Source of the DNA: Sphingomonadales bacterium UBA7471
GTDB lineage: Bacteria > Pseudomonadota > Alphaproteobacteria > Sphingomonadales > Sphingomonadaceae
Assembly: GCA_002479765.1 (NCBI GenBank)
Contig: DLOZ01000004.1
Span: forward strand, 114,495-178,494
Reading direction: 5' to 3'
Length of the DNA stretch: 64,000 nucleotides
The position numbers and the translations under genes are program-made. Under the pieces are notes generated by a model, which saw only the letters and a program-made list of their open reading frames with translations, was not told the DNA's origin and searched no databases. Every line of letters starts with the position of its first letter. Position 1 is the first letter of the stretch. Shown one piece after another: positions 51,604-58,695 of this stretch.

Positions 51604-52736
51604 GAAATCGGCATCCACCCGCGCTTTTCGCGCCAATCGGACTCGAGATTGTCGAAACGCGATAGTTTGAGGATATCGATATCGGCAAACGAACATTTCC
51701 CGTCGATCACCAGATCGCGGATGGCGTGACCCGACGCTGGCGATAGGCCGAAGCCGACGCTCGACATCGACGCAACCACGACATTGTCTGGGCTGGTGAG
51801 GCGGTCGATGATGGGACGGCCATCGGGCGAGTTTTCGATGATGCCAGCCCAGCTGCGGATGACGTTCAGATGCGCCGCCTTGGGCAAAAGTTCCGCCAAT
51901 CGTTTCGCAAGGTTGCGGGCCAACGGCGTTGAGGGACGTGCGGCCGGGCCGGTTGCGTCCACATCAAGCCATTCATGCGGGCCACCGCCATAAGCGAGGT
52001 TCCCGCGCAGCGTTTGGCGGCCATAGATTTTATGGCCGTCAACGCCGCCAAGCGGCATCATTGGTGCAGGTTCCGTGATAATCATTTCCGCGCGGGCGGC
52101 TGCCAATGGCACGTTGACGCCAAGCTGTGCCATCAATTGCGGGATCTGCGGTCCAGCCGCCACCACGACAGCGTCACAGCCATAAGTGGCGTTCGCGGTC
52201 TTCACGGCCGTCACCTTGCCACCGGCGGTTTCGAAACCGGTTACCGGGCTGTGCTGAACGATTTTTCCACCCAGATCCTGCAGAGCCCAAGCATAAGCCT
52301 GAACACTGCGCTGTGGGTTGGCATGCCCGCCAAATTTATAATGCACACCGCCAAAACAATTATCGCCTGCCAATGGCACAGCCTCTTGCACTTGTTTGAC
52401 GTCCAGCAATTCCACCGGATGATTAAGCCGCGTGTGCCGTTCGGCAATGAAACGATATTGTTCCCACTGCCGTTCGGTCATCGCAATCAGGATGCGGCCT
52501 TTCTGGTGCTCGGTCGGATAGCCAAGCAATTCGTCCATTTGCGGCCATAGCCGCTGCTCTTCGTCAAACAACGGGCTCGAATAATGCGATGCACCGCCGC
52601 CATTACGTCCGGAGGCTTCCCAACCGACGATGAACTTATCGAGTACTGTGACCTTGACCCCCGAACGCGCGAGCCACCAGCCCGCACTCAGGCCCGTAAC
52701 GCCGCCGCCGACGATGACAACTTCCGAACCGCTCAT
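51600..52736 (-). CDS. FAD-dependent amine/amino-acid oxidoreductase (DadA/HcnC/opine oxidase B-like)
   Basis: 378-aa DAO-fold flavoprotein. VVIVGGGVTGLSAGWWLARSG at the N-terminus, ASGRNGG near residue 43, and the C-terminal FAD strand VVVASMSSVGFGLSPASG. In family members it oxidises a C-N bond (glycine in HcnC, opines in OoxB, D-hydroxyproline in the HcnC-like dehydrogenases). Overlaps the next gene upstream by ATGA, which encodes the matching FAD/[2Fe-2S] partner, so the two likely form one enzyme. Monomeric sarcosine-oxidase-like activity is an alternative. Confidence 0.82.
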   Translation of the reverse strand: MSGSEVVIVGGGVTGLSAGWWLARSGVKVTVLDKFIVGWEASGRNGGGASHYSSPLFDEEQRLWPQMDELLGYPTEHQKGRILIAMTERQWEQYRFIAERHTRLNHPVELLDVKQVQEAVPLAGDNCFGGVHYKFGGHANPQRSVQAYAWALQDLGGKIVQHSPVTGFETAGGKVTAVKTANATYGCDAVVVAAGPQIPQLMAQLGVNVPLAAARAEMIITEPAPMMPLGGVDGHKIYGRQTLRGNLAYGGGPHEWLDVDATGPAARPSTPLARNLAKRLAELLPKAAHLNVIRSWAGIIENSPDGRPIIDRLTSPDNVVVASMSSVGFGLSPASGHAIRDLVIDGKCSFADIDILKLSRFDNLESDWREKRGWMPIS

Positions 52737-54196
52737 GTGTACATCCCCGTGTAAAGCATCTGGCGATGCTCATCCTGATAAGGCGTGTTGATATCCTCAA
52801 CCGGCACCCATTGGGTCGGGATGCCAAACCAGACATCCCATGCAGCGTCCATTTCCGCTGGCTCATCCCATTCAGCAAGGATTTTAAGCGGCAGCGGACG
52901 AACCGGTGCACGGTGGCTGGCGAGCGGGATTGAACCAAATGGCTTGTCCGCCTCAATCGCGAGCAACATTGCAACTTGGTCGCGGCAACGGCGACCTTGG
53001 CACACGCCCATGCCTGCGCGCGTCAGACGCTTGATCTGGTCCGGATTGGCCGGGCCGTCCTGAAGCAAAGTGTCGAGCGAACGGGCGCACATCGCCGCCG
53101 GACGCGAAAGGTAATTCGGGGGCTGCACGCCAATCAAATCGGCGCGCGTGACTTCTTCGCACTGGCAAATGATCGTGTCATCGGCGCTGATGTCAGATAG
53201 CGCACGCATCCAGTCCATACGGTAAGCGATATGGTCAAAACCGCTATCCGCAAGCCCCGCACAATCGCCCACGGCCGTGACCGAAGGTTCGCCGGCCGGA
53301 ATATAACCGCCCCGCGTGGCGTTCAGCGCGCGCGGGCCGTGCATCGCATCCACCAGTTCGATGGACGGGATCAGGCCGATAGCGACGCAGATGGTGTCAC
53401 AGGCGATCTTCTCTCCGGACGACAGCGTAGCGCCTTCGACCCCGTTGATGCCGCCTGTTGCCGATGTAATGGTCTGTCCGCAGCGGATAGCGATGCCAGC
53501 GGCTGCGACCTTGGCGACCAGTTCGGCATTCCCTTGCGGTGCATCGCGGACTTCAATCAGGCCAACCACGTCGATACCGCGCGCCTGCGCCAATAGCGCC
53601 GTTTCGAGCGCGAGATCATGCGAGCCCAAGACCAAAATGCGCTGTCCGGCAAATGCCTCATAACGGGTAAGCAGCATTTGAAGCGCCGCCGCGCCCATGA
53701 CGCCGGGCTGGTTCCAACCGGGGAAAGACATCGCCAAATCGCGCGCACCGGTTGCAAGGACAATTTTATCAAAACCGACCAGCCATGATCGTTCGGAATC
53801 GGCGAGGCCGACAACTTGCTGCGGCAGGCTGGCAACGCCGGGACCATTGCGGTAAACACCCCACGCCGTTGTGCCGAGCAACAATTCGACGCCGGCATCC
53901 ATTGCGGTTTCAAGCGCGGGCATGCTCATGAAAATAGCTTCGAGCATGCGTTCTGTATTCTGGGTCGCTGCGGTCATCCGCCCGCCAAAATACAGCGGTA
54001 TATCATTGCCCATCAAAGCGCCCGAAACGGGGTTTTCATCAACCAGCAGAACTTTTGCTCCGGCTTTGGCCGCGTCGATCGCCGCCGCGATGCCGCTTGG
54101 CCCCGCGCCAACAACAACAATATCATAATGCGTTTCAGGAGCGCTGCGCGTTCCATTTATCGCGCATAAATCGGTTCCGGTAAAATTCAGTTCCAT
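52733..54196 (-). CDS. FAD/NAD(P)-binding oxidoreductase with BFD-like [2Fe-2S] domain (HcnB/opine oxidase A-like)
   Basis: 487 aa. Rossmann motif VVVGAGPSGIAAAIDAAKAG at residues 27-46, a second nucleotide-binding segment around RILVLGSHDLALETALLAQA, and a C-terminal [2Fe-2S] BFD-like domain with CQCEEVTR and GVCQGRRCRDQ supplying four cysteines. This is the large subunit of HcnABC/opine-oxidase type dehydrogenases, taking electrons from the DAO partner. The third, small ferredoxin-like subunit (HcnA/OoxC) is not found nearby. Shares TAATG with the PLP gene. Confidence 0.82.
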   Translation of the reverse strand: MELNFTGTDLCAINGTRSAPETHYDIVVVGAGPSGIAAAIDAAKAGAKVLLVDENPVSGALMGNDIPLYFGGRMTAATQNTERMLEAIFMSMPALETAMDAGVELLLGTTAWGVYRNGPGVASLPQQVVGLADSERSWLVGFDKIVLATGARDLAMSFPGWNQPGVMGAAALQMLLTRYEAFAGQRILVLGSHDLALETALLAQARGIDVVGLIEVRDAPQGNAELVAKVAAAGIAIRCGQTITSATGGINGVEGATLSSGEKIACDTICVAIGLIPSIELVDAMHGPRALNATRGGYIPAGEPSVTAVGDCAGLADSGFDHIAYRMDWMRALSDISADDTIICQCEEVTRADLIGVQPPNYLSRPAAMCARSLDTLLQDGPANPDQIKRLTRAGMGVCQGRRCRDQVAMLLAIEADKPFGSIPLASHRAPVRPLPLKILAEWDEPAEMDAAWDVWFGIPTQWVPVEDINTPYQDEHRQMLYTGMYT

Positions 54197-55455
54197 TACA
54201 CCGCCTCCAGCGCTTGGCGCAAATCGCCTATTAAATCGTCAACATGTTCCAACCCGACCGACAGTCGGATCGTGCCATCGGTAATACCGCCTGCCAACCG
54301 CTGAGCGGGGGTGAGCGCATAATGCGTCGTGCTCGCCGAATGGCAGATTAAAGTTTCCGAACCGCCCAGACTGACCGCTAGCTTAAGCAGCTTTAAACGG
54401 TCAAGCATGCGGAAGGCCTCTGCCTCACCGCCATGCAGGTGGAACGAGAATGTCGAACCGGCTGCCTTGCACTGCCGATCATAGACCGCGCGACGCCGTG
54501 TGCCGGGTTCAAGGAAACCCAAATAGGTCACACCCGCGACCTTGGGATGATCGCGCAGAAATTCGGCAACACCGCGCGCGTTTTGCATCGCACGCTCGGT
54601 GCGCACCGCGACCGATTCCAACGAACGCAACACCAGCCATGACGTGTAAGGATCGAGGTGATTGCCCCACGTCGTGCGCTGCATGCGCAGATAGTCGATC
54701 AAGTCCTTGCGACCGGAAATCCCGCCTGCAAGCAGATCACTATGCCCACCGCAATATTTTGTCAGCGACGTCATGCACAGGTCGACACCATGTTCAATGG
54801 GGCGCTGCGCAAATGGCCCGAGCAAGGTGTTGTCCACCACGACCAGCGGCCGGTGGCCTTGCTTGGCTCCCACTTCGTCCGCAATCCGAACCATCAGATC
54901 AAGATCAACCAAGGCTGCGGTCGGGTTCGCGGGTGTCTCGGCGATGATAAGCTTCAACGGGCCCTTGGCCATCGCTTCATCAGCCGCTTTGCGGACATCG
55001 TTTTCGTCCGTGCCATCGGTATAGGCGGCGACGTGCGATCCGAATTGCGGCATGATGCTGTTGTAGAGCATATCAACGCCGCCATAGATCGGGCGGCCAT
55101 GCAACACGCTGTCGCCGGGGCGGACATATGCAAGCGCAATGCTGGAATGCGCGGCCATGCCGCTGGAATATGCAACCGCTTCTTCTGCACCATCGATTGC
55201 CGCGAGGCGTTTTTCGAGGAAGTCCAAGCCTGGATGCCCCAACCGCGAATAAATGTGGTTGGTTTCGCCCACCAGCGGTCCTGTGCCGTCGAAATAGGCC
55301 TCATGCACATTCTTGGCATGTTGCGCCGAGGGATAGACAAAGGTGGATGTCATGAAGATCGGCGGCTTGACCGATCCCATGCCCATTTCCGGGTCATAAC
55401 CAAATGCGACTGCCAGCGTTTCGGGGCGCAACCCCTTGATGTTATCCTTTGCCAT
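54196..55455 (-). CDS. PLP enzyme, cystathionine gamma-synthase / methionine gamma-lyase family
   Basis: 419-aa fold-type I PLP enzyme. VKPPIFMTSTFVYPS, YSRLGHPGLDFLEKRLA, the cofactor-binding ETPANPT (173-179) and DNTLLGPFAQRP, and Schiff-base lysine K233 in TSLTKYCGGHSDLLAG. Performs beta/gamma-elimination or replacement on amino acids. ATG 55455 overlaps the Rieske stop by 14 bases. Placed between a demethylating oxygenase and amine dehydrogenases, it suggests that the substrate carries a gamma or beta leaving group (inference). Simple methionine or cystathionine metabolism is the conservative alternative. Confidence 0.85.
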   Translation of the reverse strand: MAKDNIKGLRPETLAVAFGYDPEMGMGSVKPPIFMTSTFVYPSAQHAKNVHEAYFDGTGPLVGETNHIYSRLGHPGLDFLEKRLAAIDGAEEAVAYSSGMAAHSSIALAYVRPGDSVLHGRPIYGGVDMLYNSIMPQFGSHVAAYTDGTDENDVRKAADEAMAKGPLKLIIAETPANPTAALVDLDLMVRIADEVGAKQGHRPLVVVDNTLLGPFAQRPIEHGVDLCMTSLTKYCGGHSDLLAGGISGRKDLIDYLRMQRTTWGNHLDPYTSWLVLRSLESVAVRTERAMQNARGVAEFLRDHPKVAGVTYLGFLEPGTRRRAVYDRQCKAAGSTFSFHLHGGEAEAFRMLDRLKLLKLAVSLGGSETLICHSASTTHYALTPAQRLAGGITDGTIRLSVGLEHVDDLIGDLRQALEAV

Positions 55456-56653
55456 GGGTTGCAATATAATCACGAGCCTTGTCGCAATAATAGTCGGTAA
55501 AACGCAAAGCGAGCATTTCGGCTTCTTGCGAATAGGGGCCGGGGGTGTAGCCGGGGCTGTTCACACCTACTTGATTGTTTTCGGCCAACATCTTGTCTTC
55601 CAAATTTGTCATGGTCCACAACGATATGAGTTTTTCGACGTCATAATCGACGCCTTCGACAGCATCTTTATGGACATACCATTTGCCGGTCACGTGGGTT
55701 TCATTGGGGCCGACGGGCATGGCGCTGAACATGAAAACATGGTCTGCGGTGCAATGGACAAAACAGTGCGGATCAACTGCCCAGCGCATCGAACCGATAT
55801 CGCCTTCATTGGCGTCGCACATCAGCTTTTGGGACAGGTGCTTCCCATCGCCTGATATCGAAACGCAGCCTTCGTTCAATGCAAAGCGTGCGATTTGCCA
55901 ATAATGCCCCTCAACCGGGGTTTGCGGCAGGCCAAGCGCATCCATTTTTTCTTCAAAAGCCATGACGCGCGCGTCATGACCGCTGTCAAAATGCTTCGAC
56001 ATTCCGACCGGAAATGTTTTGGACAGTTCGGGGTGGCCGGTGCTGCAGTGATAGCATTCGCGGCCATTTTCCATAACCAGTTTCCAATTGGCATTTTCGA
56101 CCAGAACGCTCTCATAGGCCAGCTTTGCGTCTTTCAGATTATGCGGCGCTGCATATTCGGCAAGCTTCGCGCTAAAGTCGTCAATGGGTGGCGGTGTTTC
56201 GGACAGGCAGATGAAGATCGCGCCTGCAACACATTCGATAGCGACAGGTTTTAGGCCATGGTCGGCTTTGTCAAAATCATCGCCCATCCGGTTTGCGGCA
56301 AACAAAGAGCCATCGAGATCATATGTCCAACGATGATAAGGGCACACCAGCTTTGGTGCGGTCCCGCTGCCCACGGCACAAATCATGGAGCCGCGATGGC
56401 GGCAGCTGTTGTGAAAGGCGCGGATATCGCCCTGCCGGTCACGCGTGATGATAACCGGCCATTTGCCGACCATCATCGATAGATAGCTTCCGGCCTTGGG
56501 CAGTTCGCATTCGAGACCAGCCATCAGCCAGCTTTGGCCGAAAATAGCGGCCATATCGAAATCGAAGCTATCAGGATCCGTATAAAGACCCTGCGGTAAG
56601 GTGTGTCCTTCGCGACGCTGCTGGAACAGCGCGTCAATCCGCCCTAAGTCCAT
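55442..56653 (-). CDS. Rieske oxygenase, GbcA/betaine-demethylase-like, copy 2
   Basis: 403-aa oxygenase component. Rieske ligands C84, H86, C104, H107 (CRHRGSMIC, CPYHRW) and iron histidines H202 and H207 in ECYHCSTGHPEL. The block NANWKLVMENGRECYHC is nearly the same as in copy 1, while N- and C-terminal parts differ clearly. ATG 56653 preceded by AAAGG; frame open to 56722. First gene of operon 2, divergent from LysR-2. No reductase gene adjoins. Confidence 0.88.
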   Translation of the reverse strand: MDLGRIDALFQQRREGHTLPQGLYTDPDSFDFDMAAIFGQSWLMAGLECELPKAGSYLSMMVGKWPVIITRDRQGDIRAFHNSCRHRGSMICAVGSGTAPKLVCPYHRWTYDLDGSLFAANRMGDDFDKADHGLKPVAIECVAGAIFICLSETPPPIDDFSAKLAEYAAPHNLKDAKLAYESVLVENANWKLVMENGRECYHCSTGHPELSKTFPVGMSKHFDSGHDARVMAFEEKMDALGLPQTPVEGHYWQIARFALNEGCVSISGDGKHLSQKLMCDANEGDIGSMRWAVDPHCFVHCTADHVFMFSAMPVGPNETHVTGKWYVHKDAVEGVDYDVEKLISLWTMTNLEDKMLAENNQVGVNSPGYTPGPYSQEAEMLALRFTDYYCDKARDYIATHGKG

Positions 56654-56811
56654 TTTTATGCCTTTGGTTAATTTTCCCCAGATTGGAGAATGGGCCACTT
56701 GACCGGTCGAATAAAATCGCATTTTCGCATAGCCCTATGTCAAAATGTCGGGCAGTGTCGTCAGCGGAAACCAATTTGCTTTTGAAAGGTCGATCCCATT
56801 TCCAACCGCAG

Positions 56812-56819
56812 TAATATTA
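56812..56819. promoter_or_regulatory. TAATATTA octamer in the divergent LysR-2 / operon 2 promoter region
   Basis: Self-complementary octamer 19-12 bases before the first canonical start codon (TTG) of LysR-2 and about 160 bp from the operon-2 start. The same octamer occurs at 34108 and 44548. The remainder of the 177-bp divergent gap holds no other repeat I can point to. Confidence 0.4.
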
Positions 56820-56830
56820 ACCGTCGTTGG

Positions 56831-57745
56831 TTGCCGTTGAATGCCTTGCGCGCCTTTGAAGCGGTGGGCCAGAATTTGAGCTTCACAGGCGGCGCATCGG
56901 CGCTTTCGGTGTCGCAAAGTGCCATGAGCCGGCATGTCGGCGGGCTTGAGGAATTGTTGGGTAAGCAACTCTTCGTCCGCGATGCATCGCGCCTATTGCT
57001 AACACCTGCAGGGGAAGAGCTGTTGCCCGTCGTGAGCAAATGCCTCGACCGGCTTGAGCAAACGATGAACTCGATCCGCAATGATGAAGTGACGAGCCGT
57101 TCGCTTCGGCTCCATGTGCCGCCATCCTTGTTGCAGCAGCTGTTTCTGCCAATGTTGCGCGATTTTCGCGCTGAACATCCGGACATCCGGCTTGATGTTT
57201 CGAGCGCGCATGTCACCGGTTTGCCAGCCACCGATTTCGATATGGCGATTGCCTATGACCGGCCCAATGTCGACGACCGGATTACCGACCTTCTTTGGAT
57301 GGTCCGGGTCGCGCCGCTTTGTGCGCCAGCGACGGCGATTGCCAGTCAGGGCAAATCGCTGGAGGAATTTCTGGAAAGTCAGGAGCTACTTCACCTGAAA
57401 CTGGACGGCGAGCCGCGCGATCTTTTGTGGACGGCCTATCTGAGACAAAATGGGCTGACCATGGCCACACATGGTGGTCTCGCCTTCGACACGACGATTG
57501 CCGCTGCGCAATATGCGATGGCCGCAAGTGGGGTGTTTTTAGGCGACATAGATATGTTTGCCCGGGAAATCGCTGACGGGCGGCTCGTCATGCCATATGA
57601 TGCAGTCATCGAAGACGGCTATGGCTATTATCTGAAACTCCACGCGGATGATTTGGGCGATCCCGCGATTTCCATGTTCCGCAGCTGGCTGATCAACCGG
57701 TTTGCGGCATTGCGGCAAGCGCCGAATCTGCACGCGATAGGCTGA
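56831..57745 (+). CDS. LysR family regulator 2 (GcvA-like)
   Basis: 304 aa from TTG 56831. N-terminus PLNALRAFEAVGQNLSFTGG with VSQSAMSRHVGGLEELLG is the GcvA type, a branch that often controls glycine or one-carbon genes. No ATG or GTG exists in frame before the upstream stop codon; if ATT 56816 were the start, the protein would begin (M)NRRWLPLNALR, which matches how GcvA-type proteins usually begin. Divergent from operon 2, hence its likely regulator. The last 53 bases overlap the 3' end of convergent fdhD. Confidence 0.85.
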   Translation: MPLNALRAFEAVGQNLSFTGGASALSVSQSAMSRHVGGLEELLGKQLFVRDASRLLLTPAGEELLPVVSKCLDRLEQTMNSIRNDEVTSRSLRLHVPPSLLQQLFLPMLRDFRAEHPDIRLDVSSAHVTGLPATDFDMAIAYDRPNVDDRITDLLWMVRVAPLCAPATAIASQGKSLEEFLESQELLHLKLDGEPRDLLWTAYLRQNGLTMATHGGLAFDTTIAAAQYAMAASGVFLGDIDMFAREIADGRLVMPYDAVIEDGYGYYLKLHADDLGDPAISMFRSWLINRFAALRQAPNLHAIG

Positions 57746-58493
57746 TCAGGCGAAGGCCGGATTTTTCCGCCACATCGATCGCAAGGTCCGTCGCCGCCGA
57801 TATCGTGACGAGCATTGGACAGTTGGCAAGAATAGCCTTCTGCGCCAGTTCAAGGCTGCAGCGCGCGGTCAAAATGATAAAGCCGGCTGCGATGTCGATG
57901 TGTGCGCGCGCAAGCGCTCCAATCAATTTGTCGAGTGCATTGTGCCGGCCAACATCTTCCCGCGTCATCAAGATAGAGCCATCGGGCGCACAAAATGCGG
58001 CTGCGTGCGCGGAACCCGTTTGGGCATTGAGTGTCTGATGTGCACGCAATGCCGATAATGCTGCAAACATGGCGGCGTCCGATACATCGATCTGCGCGGT
58101 GACCCGCGGCAAGGGGCGCATTACCTCTTCCAGATTATCCATGCCACACAGCCCGCAGCTGCTTTCGGAAACGCGCTGCCGCGCACGGGCAAAGACTTTT
58201 TCGGCATTTTCTGCTGGCACCTGAATCCGCAATATCCAGCCCAAATCGGCCTGATGTGCGTCAACGGCCAAAATTTCGTCAGCGCGGCTAATCAACCCCT
58301 CGGACATGCTAAAGCCAATAGCATAATCCTCAAGATCAACGGGCGTCGCCATCATCACGGCATAGCCGATGCCATTATATTCGATTGCGACCGGTGCTTC
58401 GACAATGATGCTGCGTTCTATGGTTTCGGTCGCGCCCTGATCAGGTTTCAGCACAGAAAATTGGATAGGTTTTGAACCCTGATCAGGCGCCAT
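57693..58493 (-). CDS. fdhD: Formate dehydrogenase sulfurtransferase/accessory protein
   Basis: 266 aa. Transfers sulfur to the molybdenum of formate dehydrogenase; the sulfur-relay motif is SSCGLCG (C113, C116). TREDVGRHNALDKLIG and ILTARCSLELAQKA are family blocks. ATG 58493 overlaps fdsD by 11 bases; the longer frame to 58562 is within fdsD. Equivalent to FdsC of fdsGBACD operons. 3' end overlaps LysR-2. Confidence 0.95.
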   Translation of the reverse strand: MAPDQGSKPIQFSVLKPDQGATETIERSIIVEAPVAIEYNGIGYAVMMATPVDLEDYAIGFSMSEGLISRADEILAVDAHQADLGWILRIQVPAENAEKVFARARQRVSESSCGLCGMDNLEEVMRPLPRVTAQIDVSDAAMFAALSALRAHQTLNAQTGSAHAAAFCAPDGSILMTREDVGRHNALDKLIGALARAHIDIAAGFIILTARCSLELAQKAILANCPMLVTISAATDLAIDVAEKSGLRLISLSRADSALAAMPQTG

Positions 58494-58695
58494 TTTGCGC
58501 GTCGGCCAGTAAGCTGATGGCGGCGGCAGCAACCGGCGACAGGCCCGCGGTTCCGTGCGCAAAAATCATCTTTTTCATGCGCGGGTCCCAGAATTGCTGA
58601 ATGTGATCGGCGACCGCCGCAACAGGCGCATCGTCCGTCGCCAGATTGGTTGCAATCTGGTTGGCCATGTGGACGAGGCGCTCAACGCTGTTCAT
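58483..58695 (-). CDS. fdsD: Formate dehydrogenase delta subunit
   Basis: 70-aa FdsD: VERLVHMANQIATNLA, HIQQFWDPRMKKMI and the terminal SPVAAAAISLL are the conserved elements. Stabilises the NAD-dependent formate dehydrogenase complex in homologues. Overlaps fdsA by 4 bases. Confidence 0.93.
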   Translation of the reverse strand: MNSVERLVHMANQIATNLATDDAPVAAVADHIQQFWDPRMKKMIFAHGTAGLSPVAAAAISLLADAQNGA

